Assembly: GCA_023457715.1 (NCBI GenBank)
Contig: JAEWKR010000017.1
Coordinates: 23,205-87,204 of the forward strand
Origin: Verrucomicrobiota bacterium
GTDB taxonomy: Bacteria; Verrucomicrobiota; Verrucomicrobiia; Opitutales; Opitutaceae
Length of the DNA stretch: 64,000 nucleotides
Direction of reading: 5' to 3'
The first letter of the stretch is position 1. Each line of letters opens with the position of its first letter. Below, piece by piece: positions 34,821-42,363 of this stretch. Made by a program: the position numbers and the translations under genes. Below the pieces are notes generated by a model. The model saw only the letters and a program-made list of their open reading frames with translations. It was not told the origin of the DNA and ran no database searches.

Positions 34821-35238
34821 ACGAACCGTGGTCGTGATCCCGCTGATCTGGCTCGCGGGCTGTAGCAGCGTGGCACCGCACGTGCAGCGCGCCGGTTGGA
34901 CCGCGCTGGGTGCGGGCGCCGCGGGATCGGTCGCCTACGCCGCCAGCGACAAGGATCCGCTCGCGACGCTCGGCGGCGCGGTCCTGGGCGGGGTCGGCGC
35001 CCAGCTTGCCCTCGGTCCCGACCGCCGCACGCGCCAGGCCGGGTTCGACGCAGGCTACGTCCTCGGCCAGAGCGATGCGATCAAGCGCCAGTATTTTCTG
35101 CGCCAGGCCGCGGAGGCCGAGCCGCCCCGCACCGAGGCCGAAGGCCAGGTGGTGTACTACACGCTGCCAGGGCCCGAGGTGACCGTCGATGGACGGAAGC
35201 TCGAACCCCACCACGTCACCCTTCGCGTCGTGGAATGA
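34804..35238 (+). CDS. Lipoprotein with glycine-zipper segment
   Basis: 144 residues. The signal peptide ends with the lipobox LAGC (MKLSLERTVVVIPLIWLAGC), so it is a predicted lipoprotein. A glycine-rich membrane-active stretch follows (ALGAGAAGSVAYAAS, LGGAVLGGVGAQLALG). T4SS loci usually carry a small lipoprotein (VirB7, TraV or TrbH type) here, but the glycine zipper is closer to TrbH-like or Rickettsia 17-kDa-like proteins. Its stop overlaps the next start as ATGA. Confidence 0.7.
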   Translation: MKLSLERTVVVIPLIWLAGCSSVAPHVQRAGWTALGAGAAGSVAYAASDKDPLATLGGAVLGGVGAQLALGPDRRTRQAGFDAGYVLGQSDAIKRQYFLRQAAEAEPPRTEAEGQVVYYTLPGPEVTVDGRKLEPHHVTLRVVE

Positions 35239-36035
35239 TTTTTATGTCCACCCTCACGATTCGTCTGCTCCTCTTTATCATCGTCTCCTCGCTGGGCGCA
35301 GCGCGCCTGAGCGGCCAGTTTGCCGTCGTCGTCAGTGGGGATTTGCCGGGGGAGGTACGATGGACTCAGGAAAGGCTCTACTGGGGAGACGCGATCGCGG
35401 CCTTGAGGACGCAGATCCAGCAGACCGACGAATTGATCCGGCTCACGGGCGCGCCGGCAAGAGGCAGCGGACGCGTGGTGGCGGCGCCGCAATCCGTGAT
35501 GCAGCCGGCGCTCGAGGCGCTCGCCCTCGAGTCTCGACAGTCGACCCTGGCCGAGGCGCGGGAGCGGTTCCATCTCAGCTCGGTCGCCGTGCCGACGTAC
35601 CGGGAGGAAAACAAGGTCCATGCGCAGTTCAGTGCGTTCGGAGAAACCCGGCAGCGGGAGCAGCGCCGGTATGCCCACTTCGGCCAGCAGGAAGCAATGT
35701 ACGCGCGGCACAAGCAGGCCGCGGAGCGGATGGAGAAGCTGGAGCGCCATGAACTCGAGGTGCAGCGAAAAGCGCTCGAGGACCTGCGCCGGGCCAGTAC
35801 CCACGCGGAAATGGCTTTGGTCCAGGGCGTGCTGGCCGCGTCGCAGCAACGCGTGCAGATGGGGCAGGCGAAGCTCGCCCAGGCTGCCGGGGAACTCGAA
35901 GCGTTCCGCGGCCAGCTTGCCTTCGAGGAACAGCGCAAGGCCGAGGCCGATCGTGAATGGACCGAGGCAGTCATCGAGCGCATGCGCGAGAAGGCGCTCT
36001 CCGGATACCGGGCGCAGATGGGCGGTTCACCATGA
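35235..36035 (+). CDS. VirB5/TrbJ-like secreted coiled-coil protein
   Basis: 266 residues with a signal peptide (MSTLTIRLLLFIIVSSLGAARLSGQ). The mature protein is almost all helix: ALRTQIQQTDELIRLTG near the start, then long charged coiled coil through LQRKALEDLRRAS-like stretches to EWTEAVIERMREKAL. Size, export signal and the N-terminal QIQQ helix fit TrbJ/VirB5, minor pilus-tip components. It is coupled by ATGA overlaps to the lipoprotein gene before it and the VirB6-like gene after it. Confidence 0.6.
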   Translation: MIFMSTLTIRLLLFIIVSSLGAARLSGQFAVVVSGDLPGEVRWTQERLYWGDAIAALRTQIQQTDELIRLTGAPARGSGRVVAAPQSVMQPALEALALESRQSTLAEARERFHLSSVAVPTYREENKVHAQFSAFGETRQREQRRYAHFGQQEAMYARHKQAAERMEKLERHELEVQRKALEDLRRASTHAEMALVQGVLAASQQRVQMGQAKLAQAAGELEAFRGQLAFEEQRKAEADREWTEAVIERMREKALSGYRAQMGGSP

Positions 36036-37390
36036 GAACGCAAGTCCCGCCCGGGCGTTCGTGGCGGTGGCACCTGGGGGGCGGGCTGGTGACGCTGACC
36101 CCGGTTTGCGCGGTGGCGCAGGCAGAGGGAACTGATTTTGTCACGGACCCTTTCGCCGCCCGCACGGCCTCGTTGTTCCAGGCCGACCAGATCGCGGGAG
36201 AGACCTCGCAACTGACCGAACTGGCGGCGCACGTGCTGCTGGCGGCGCAGGCACTGGCCATTCTCGCCGTGGTGGCCGGCGTGGTCTGGAAGATCCAGAA
36301 GGAGCGGACCCAGCTGCAGGGCCTGGCCACCGCGCTGTTGACCGTCGCCTTCATTGCCACAGTCCCGCTCTGGCGTGACCACCTGCTCGACGCGACCCAG
36401 GCCCTCGCCGGCTCGATCGGATTCGAAGCGGCGACCGGAAAAGCGGACGGGGCGACGGGCATCGTCAACGACCTCTGGCGGCTCGTGGCGCAGTGGGTGC
36501 CTCCCGGCAGCCCCTATCTCGACGTGCTCGAGTCCCAAATCGCGGCTGAGCCGGCCTCGGGCACTGAAGCTGAGTGGGCGCTGCGCGGCTGGAACTGGGC
36601 GCGCGGGGTCGGGACGGCCCATGCGTCGCTCCTGCAAGCGACGTGGCAGGCGGGAAGTGGGAGCCTGCGCGCCGGCGTGGTTTTCGGCATCTGCGGTCTT
36701 GCGGTGTGTGTCACGTCGCTGGTCCTCCTCGGCGTCTACCTCGCCGAGATTGTCCGGCAGGTGCTTCTCGCCGGAGGATTCGCGCTGCTGCCCGTCTTCA
36801 TCGCCGGGTATTCGCTCGAGGCGATGCGCGGGCAGGCGCTCCGTTTTTTCTTCGGCCTGACATCGATCGCGTTCTGGCCCGTGGGGTGGGCGCTGGCCGA
36901 CGCCGTGAGCCGGGTGTTGATCGGCGGCACATTGGATTGGATGCAGACGACCACCACCGCCGCCTTGGGCCTTCAGGCGGGCGTCTCTCCGCCCGCATTG
37001 GCGACGGCCGCGCCGTTCGTCGCCTGGGGCGCATTATTGCTTCTCTTTGCCCTTACGCTCGGGCTCTGCGGATGGATGAGCTTCACGCTGCTGTACATTC
37101 CGGTTCTGATCTCGCGCGCGGCCGCCGCAGGTGTCGGTTTCCTGGCCGGCGGGGATGCCGGTGAGACGGCCGCGGCGCCGGTACCCGTGACCGTACGGAC
37201 GGCGGCAGCCGGCCCGTCGTCACCCGCTTCCGTCCCGCGGACGTTTATCATTCCGCGCTCGGTCCCGACGGCATCGCCGGTCGCCCGACAGGACCCGGTG
37301 CTGCATCGTTTTTCACCGCCGCGGACCACGTCGGCGGTGACGCCGCCGTCGAATTCCGTTTCCAGTGGCGCCCGGCGGGTCCTTGGTTAG
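36032..37390 (+). CDS. VirB6/TrbL-like polytopic inner membrane protein
   Basis: 452 residues. After a likely signal peptide (ending VCAVAQAEG) there are about six membrane spans, including AAHVLLAAQALAILAVVAGVVW, VVFGICGLAVCVTSLVLLGVYL and FVAWGALLLLFALTLGLCG, with a large loop at residues ~115-200. The tail after residue ~365 is Pro/Ser/Thr-rich. TrbL/VirB6 proteins form part of the inner-membrane channel with this layout. ATGA overlap with the VirB5-like gene supports one operon of block 1. Confidence 0.68.
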   Translation: MRTQVPPGRSWRWHLGGGLVTLTPVCAVAQAEGTDFVTDPFAARTASLFQADQIAGETSQLTELAAHVLLAAQALAILAVVAGVVWKIQKERTQLQGLATALLTVAFIATVPLWRDHLLDATQALAGSIGFEAATGKADGATGIVNDLWRLVAQWVPPGSPYLDVLESQIAAEPASGTEAEWALRGWNWARGVGTAHASLLQATWQAGSGSLRAGVVFGICGLAVCVTSLVLLGVYLAEIVRQVLLAGGFALLPVFIAGYSLEAMRGQALRFFFGLTSIAFWPVGWALADAVSRVLIGGTLDWMQTTTTAALGLQAGVSPPALATAAPFVAWGALLLLFALTLGLCGWMSFTLLYIPVLISRAAAAGVGFLAGGDAGETAAAPVPVTVRTAAAGPSSPASVPRTFIIPRSVPTASPVARQDPVLHRFSPPRTTSAVTPPSNSVSSGARRVLG

Positions 37391-37404
37391 CGCCCAACCC
37401 GTCT

Positions 37405-37420
37405 GTCCCACTATTGGGAC
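37405..37420. promoter_or_regulatory. Inverted repeat (activator-type site) upstream of exporter half 2
   Basis: GTCCCA-CTAT-TGGGAC is a perfect 6-bp-arm inverted repeat. It ends 99 bp before the GG of the GG-N10-GC box at 37519, against 98 bp for the related site at 27048. The sequence just downstream is also alike in both (GGTTTCCCAGTTGCGA here, GGTTCCACTTGCGA there). Confidence 0.6.
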
Positions 37421-37517
37421 GGCGGTTTCCCAGTTGCGACGTCCCCTGGGGCTAACCGGCGGGGTGGAATAACTTTTTATCGCTGATGATCAGGTAGTTA
37501 GGATGTGAGTCTCTCGC

Positions 37518-37533
37518 TGGCACAGGCACTGCA
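37518..37533 (+). promoter_or_regulatory. GG-N10-GC box (sigma-54-like) before exporter half 2
   Basis: TGGCACAGGCACTGCA fits the -24/-12 consensus TGGCAC-N5-TTGCA except for one base. The AAAGGAGG ribosome binding site starts at its last base, and the ATG is at 37551, so a start 12 bp downstream of the GC would exclude that site. Shared with 27160-27175. Confidence 0.45.
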
Positions 37534-37550
37534 AAGGAGGCGGCAACACC

Positions 37551-38804
37551 ATGGACATTCCGCGCCCCGATCAGAGCAAAGCGAAGCGCAAGAAGCGCAT
37601 TCTTTATATTGTCGCGACGGTCGCCGCGCTGGTCGGAATCACGGTGGTTCTCGGGCGGCTCAAGCCGGCGGCCCCCACCGTCGAACGAAATCTGGTGTGG
37701 GTGGATGTGGTAAAGCGCGGCGAGATGCGCCGCGAAGTGCGCGGACTGGGTACGCTGGTCCCGGAGGAAATCCGTTGGATTGCGGCCCGCACGCAGGGCC
37801 GTGTCGACCGGATCATTCTGCGGCCGGGAGCCACCGTCGCGCCCGACAGTGTCATTCTCCAGCTTGCCAACCCGGACGTGGAGCAGGCGGCCGCCAATGC
37901 TGATTCGCAGCTGAAGGCCGCGGAGGCGGAACTCATGAACCTTCGGGTTACGCTGCAGAGCGGCGTGTTGGCCGCGGAGTCTGCGGCCGCCAACGCGAAG
38001 GCCGAATTCGAACAGGCGAAGCTGCGAGCGGAAGTGAACGAACAACTTTATCAGGATGGCCTCGTGTCGGCCCTGGATCTCCGGCTCTCGAAAGTGACCG
38101 CCGAGCAGGCCGCGACGCGCAACCAGATCGAGCAGAAGCGTTACGCGTTTGCCAAGGACTCGACTGCACCGCAGCTGGCGGTCAAGGAGGCCGAGGTCGA
38201 TCGCGTGCGCGCCCAGGCCAAGCTTCGCCACGACGAACTGGACGCCCTGGCCGTGAAGGCCGGCATGGCCGGCGTGCTGCAGGTTCTCCCGGTGGAAGTC
38301 GGTGCGCAGGTTCAGCCGGGGTCCAACCTCGCCCGGGTCGCTGATCCCACCCGTCTCAAGGCGGAGATCCGCATCGCCGAAACGCAGGCGAAGGACATCC
38401 AGATTGGCCAGCTCGCGATCGTCGACACGCGCAACGGGGTCGTCGAAGGCCGCGTGGCCCGCGTCGATCCCTCCGTGACCAACGGCACGGTCACCGTTGA
38501 TGTGACGCTGCCCAACGAACTTCCCCGCGGAGCCCGTCCCGACTTGTCGGTCGACGGCACTGTGCAGCTCGAGCGTCTCGATAATGTGGTCTTTGTCGGC
38601 CGCCCGGCCTTCGGCCAGGAAAAGAGCAAGGTTGGCATCTTCAAGCTCGATGCCGACGGCAGCTACGCCCACCGCACCCAGGTTTCGCTCGGTCGCAGCT
38701 CGGTCAACACGATCGAGATCGTCGAAGGCCTGCAGCCGGGGGACCGCGTCATCCTTTCCGACATGTCGCCGTGGGACGCCCACGACCGGATCAAGCTGAA
38801 CTGA
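37551..38804 (+). CDS. HlyD/RND-type periplasmic adaptor subunit
   Basis: 417 residues. A basic start and one membrane anchor (RILYIVATVAALVGITVVLG) are followed by a barrel-sandwich/lipoyl half (EEIRWIAARTQGRVDRIILRPGATV-type), a coiled-coil hairpin (residues ~105-225), the second lipoyl half (AGMAGVLQVLPVEVGAQVQPG) and a beta-barrel domain with PRGARPDLSVDGTVQLE. It bridges the inner-membrane ABC components to TolC. A strong ribosome binding site (AAAGGAGG) lies 10 bp upstream. Confidence 0.92.
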   Translation: MDIPRPDQSKAKRKKRILYIVATVAALVGITVVLGRLKPAAPTVERNLVWVDVVKRGEMRREVRGLGTLVPEEIRWIAARTQGRVDRIILRPGATVAPDSVILQLANPDVEQAAANADSQLKAAEAELMNLRVTLQSGVLAAESAAANAKAEFEQAKLRAEVNEQLYQDGLVSALDLRLSKVTAEQAATRNQIEQKRYAFAKDSTAPQLAVKEAEVDRVRAQAKLRHDELDALAVKAGMAGVLQVLPVEVGAQVQPGSNLARVADPTRLKAEIRIAETQAKDIQIGQLAIVDTRNGVVEGRVARVDPSVTNGTVTVDVTLPNELPRGARPDLSVDGTVQLERLDNVVFVGRPAFGQEKSKVGIFKLDADGSYAHRTQVSLGRSSVNTIEIVEGLQPGDRVILSDMSPWDAHDRIKLN

Positions 38805-38852
38805 TCGATTCGCGTAACTTACGCCGCATCCGCCGTGTTTTCCCACCGTCCC

Positions 38853-38924
38853 ATGATCGCTGTCACCACCGTCCTCCTCCTGCTCGTTGCCCTCGTGGCC
38901 GCCGATGCCGGGGAGAATCGCTAA
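38853..38924 (+). CDS. Possible 23-residue membrane micropeptide
   Basis: ATG to TAA encodes MIAVTTVLLLLVALVAADAG plus ENR, a single hydrophobic helix with a short polar tail. It sits between the adaptor and ABC ATPase genes in the direction of the operon. There is no clear ribosome binding site, and a run of this length can arise by chance. Confidence 0.25.
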   Translation: MIAVTTVLLLLVALVAADAGENR

Positions 38925-38966
38925 CCTTAATCTCCCCCGCACGGGCTCAACCCCAACCTCCTCACC

Positions 38967-39665
38967 ATGGACTCGCTCATCAAACTCGAAGGCGTCACAA
39001 AAGTCTTCCTCACCGACGAAGTCGAAACCCACGCCCTTTCCGGCATTCATCTCGACATCCAGCAGGGCGAATACGTCTCGATCGCCGGCCCTTCGGGCTG
39101 CGGCAAGTCGACGCTGCTCTCCATCCTCGGCCTCCTCGATTCACCGACCGACGGCACGTATGTGCTCAACGGCCGGCCCGTTCAAGGACTCTCGCTGCCG
39201 GAGCGCGCGCGCATCCGCAACCGCGAGATCGGCTTCATCTTTCAGTCGTTCAACCTGATTGGCGATCTGACGGTGTACGAGAACGTGGAGCTGCCGCTGA
39301 CCTACCGCGGCATGCCGGCGGCCGAGCGCAAGGTCGCCGTGACCCAGGCGCTGGAGAAGGTCGGCATGGCGCATCGCGCGAAGCACCTGCCGTCCCAGCT
39401 GTCGGGCGGTCAGCAGCAGCGCGTGGCGGTCGCCCGCGCCCTGGCCGGCAAGCCGGCGGTCCTCCTCGCGGACGAACCGACGGGCAACCTCGATTCCAAG
39501 AACGGCGACTCGGTGATGCAGCTGCTCTCCGAGCTGCACCGCGCGGGGGCGACGATCGTCATGGTCACGCACGACGCGCGTTTCGCCCGCCATGCCGGCC
39601 GCACGATCCACATCTTCGACGGCCGCGTGGTCCAGGAGCAGGTGGAGAGCGATCCCACCCGCTAG
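38967..39665 (+). CDS. ABC exporter ATPase, MacB/LolD type
   Basis: 232 residues with all canonical motifs: Walker A GPSGCGKST, Q-loop IFQSFN, signature LSGGQQQRVAVARAL, Walker B VLLADEPTG, D-loop NLDS and switch His in VTHDARF. It drives the FtsX-type permeases encoded just downstream. Compared with the paralogue at 27190, it keeps the Arg after the signature and the D-loop Asp, so it is the more likely catalytic partner if the two form mixed pairs. Confidence 0.95.
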   Translation: MDSLIKLEGVTKVFLTDEVETHALSGIHLDIQQGEYVSIAGPSGCGKSTLLSILGLLDSPTDGTYVLNGRPVQGLSLPERARIRNREIGFIFQSFNLIGDLTVYENVELPLTYRGMPAAERKVAVTQALEKVGMAHRAKHLPSQLSGGQQQRVAVARALAGKPAVLLADEPTGNLDSKNGDSVMQLLSELHRAGATIVMVTHDARFARHAGRTIHIFDGRVVQEQVESDPTR

Positions 39666-39746
39666 CGCGTCGAGGCGCCGTTCCCACCTCTTCGCCCCGG
39701 CCCTGGTGGCTGTCTGCAGCCGGAGCGAAAGCCCACGCCCACCTTC

Positions 39747-42164
39747 ATGTTCGCCGACCTGCGGTTTGCCCTCCGGCAGCTCGCGAAGGCGCCCGGCTTC
39801 ACCGCCGTGGCGGTGCTCGCGCTCGCCATTGGGATCGCGACGTCGACGACCATGTTCACGTTCTTCAGCGGACTGCTGCTGAAGCCTGCCCCGTTCATCA
39901 ACGACGAATCGACCCTCCTGAACATTCGGGCAGTCGACTCGGCGAATCCGGAGCAGGACATGGAGTTGTCCCTTCCAGACATCCATGACATTCAGCAGCA
40001 GGCCTCCCGCTTGTCCGGGGTGCTGACGGTCTGGAACCGGACTTATATCTGCGAGAGCACGGAACGTCCCCGCCGCGTCCTCGGGTGCTGGATCACCCAT
40101 GACGGGTTCCAGACGCTGGGCGTCCAGCCGCTGCTTGGCCGGACCTTCCTCCCGCACGAGGCGCAGCTCGAGAATCCCGATGTGGTCATCCTCGGGTACG
40201 CCACGTGGAAGGAGATGTTTGGCGGGCGTACGGACATCATTGGCGAGAAGATCACCATCAACCAGGCCACCGCCACGGTCATTGGCGTGATGCCCCAGGG
40301 ATTCCGTTTCCCGCACGTGGCGGATCTGTGGCAACCCTTCCCCCTTGGGCAGCACATGGAGGAGAAGAACCGCGGCTCGCGTTCCTGGCCGCTCTACGCG
40401 CGCATCGCCCCGGGGGCGGATCTGCAGTCCGTGCAAGCGGAGTTGGACACCATCGCCGCCCGTCTTGCCGCGGCGCATCCTTCCACCAACACCGGGCTTG
40501 GCTTCCGCGCGATGAGGATGCGCGACGAGGCCACCCGCAACCTCGCCCTGCAAATGCGGCTCATGCTCGGCGCCGTCTTTGCGATCCTGCTCATCGCCTG
40601 CGGCAACGTCGCGAACCTGCTGCTGGCGCGTTCGGCGTCGCGCACCCGCGAGATTGCCATCCGGGCCGCGCTCGGCGCCGGCCGGACGCGGCTGGTGCGG
40701 CAGGTGCTGACCGAAAGCTTGGTCCTGGGCGTGATCGGAGGCATCGCCGGCCTGCTGCTCGCGACCTGGGAATTCGATTTCGTCGTCGGTTTCCTGCCCG
40801 ATGACATGCCGTTCTGGATCCGCTTCGAGCTCGATTGGGTGGCCTTCACCTTTGCGTTCCTGGTCACGCTCGTCTCCAGCCTCTTTTTCGGTGCGTTCCC
40901 GGCGTGGCACATCTCACGCCCTGACATCGCGCAGGAGTTGAAGGAAGGCGGCCGCGGCGGCGTGGGCACAGGGCGGGGTCGGGCGGTGAGAAATGCGCTC
41001 GTCGTCTTTCAGATGGCGCTCGCACTCGTGTTGCTGGTCGTGGCCGGTCTTAGCATCCGGAGTTTCCTCCAGTTGCAGCGGACCGATACCGGCATCGATC
41101 CCCGTCAGGTTCTCACCTTCCGCACCGGAGTGCCACCCACGATGGTCACCGACCCCGGTGTAACGCGGGAGTTTTTCGAGAAGGTGGCTCTGCAGCTGAA
41201 GACCATCCCGGGCGTGACGTCGGCGGGCTTCATCAGCGATCTTCCCGTTTCGGAGTCCGCCAATTTCAACACGTTCCTGCCGGAAGGCGCCGCCGAGCCG
41301 AAGACGAACCAGGACTGGCCCGTCGCGATCGTCCGGACGGCAACGCCCGGCGCCTTCGACGTTTTCCGCGTGCCGCTGGTGGCCGGCCGACTTTTTGACG
41401 AACATGACCTGCCTGACCGCCCGAAGGTCGCGCTGATCGACCAGCGGCTGGTCCGGCAGTACTTTCCCGACGGGGACGCTCTCGGAAAGCGGATCACCTT
41501 CGACGAACCGGGTGAAAAGCGGATGTGGGTGACCATCGTCGGGATCGTGGGCAATGTGCGGCAGCACCCCACCAGCCGGTATGAGAACCCCGCAATCTGG
41601 CTGCCGCTGTCCCAGGGCAAGGACAACTTCCTGACCGGAGTCGTGCGGGTGGAGGGCGACCCCACGCGGTACATCCGGGCGGCGGAGGATGCGGTCTTGG
41701 CCGTGCGACCGGGCATTCCCATCTATTATGCGCGGCCGATGACCGGCGTCATCCGTCAGACGCTCTGGCATTACCGATTCTTCGGCGGCCTGTTCACGGG
41801 GTTCGCCGTCATCGCCCTGTTCCTGGCGGCCATCGGCATTTATGGCGTGACCGCCTACAGCGTCTCCCAAAGGACGCAGGAAATTGGCGTGCGAATGGCG
41901 CTGGGCGCGGCGCCCGGGGCCGTCGTGCGCATGGTCGTCAAGGAAGGTGCCCGACTGGTCGCCGCCGGGCTTTCCCTGGGGTTCGTGGTCGCGTGGGGGG
42001 TGGCCCGTCTCATGGCGGGGATGTTGCACGGCATCGAACCTCACGACCCGCCCACATTCGCGGCGGTGCCGTTGGTCCTGGCGGTGGTCGCCCTGCTCGC
42101 CTGTTACGTGCCGGGGCGGCGGGCGACCCTGATCGATCCGATCGTGGCGCTCCGCAGCGAATAA
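39747..42164 (+). CDS. ADOP-type (duplicated FtsX/MacB) ABC permease 1
   Basis: 805 residues: N-terminal span (APGFTAVAVLALAIGIATSTTMF), a MacB-type periplasmic domain, an FtsX domain with REIAIRAALGAGRTRLVRQVL, then a second periplasmic domain and a second FtsX domain with TQEIGVRMALGAAPGAVVRMV, ending ATLIDPIVALRSE. This whole-length duplication is the layout of Acidobacterial duplicated orphan permeases, in which one chain replaces a MacB dimer. Probable exporter of peptides or small molecules; substrate unknown. Confidence 0.93.
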   Translation: MFADLRFALRQLAKAPGFTAVAVLALAIGIATSTTMFTFFSGLLLKPAPFINDESTLLNIRAVDSANPEQDMELSLPDIHDIQQQASRLSGVLTVWNRTYICESTERPRRVLGCWITHDGFQTLGVQPLLGRTFLPHEAQLENPDVVILGYATWKEMFGGRTDIIGEKITINQATATVIGVMPQGFRFPHVADLWQPFPLGQHMEEKNRGSRSWPLYARIAPGADLQSVQAELDTIAARLAAAHPSTNTGLGFRAMRMRDEATRNLALQMRLMLGAVFAILLIACGNVANLLLARSASRTREIAIRAALGAGRTRLVRQVLTESLVLGVIGGIAGLLLATWEFDFVVGFLPDDMPFWIRFELDWVAFTFAFLVTLVSSLFFGAFPAWHISRPDIAQELKEGGRGGVGTGRGRAVRNALVVFQMALALVLLVVAGLSIRSFLQLQRTDTGIDPRQVLTFRTGVPPTMVTDPGVTREFFEKVALQLKTIPGVTSAGFISDLPVSESANFNTFLPEGAAEPKTNQDWPVAIVRTATPGAFDVFRVPLVAGRLFDEHDLPDRPKVALIDQRLVRQYFPDGDALGKRITFDEPGEKRMWVTIVGIVGNVRQHPTSRYENPAIWLPLSQGKDNFLTGVVRVEGDPTRYIRAAEDAVLAVRPGIPIYYARPMTGVIRQTLWHYRFFGGLFTGFAVIALFLAAIGIYGVTAYSVSQRTQEIGVRMALGAAPGAVVRMVVKEGARLVAAGLSLGFVVAWGVARLMAGMLHGIEPHDPPTFAAVPLVLAVVALLACYVPGRRATLIDPIVALRSE

Positions 42165-42363
42165 ACCGCTCATGACGCTTTGCCGGCTTCACTTTCTTTT
42201 CCGTGACGTTTCGGGTGACGCCGAGCGCCGGAACTTTCCCTTTGGTGTGGTAGCCAGAATGTCCGCGCGCGTGGGGATCACTGCTGCGGTGGTCCCCGCG
42301 CAGCGCGGCATGGCCGACCCCTGACTTTCCCTCATCCGTTCGTCGTTCCGTTCCCTCCCTCCC

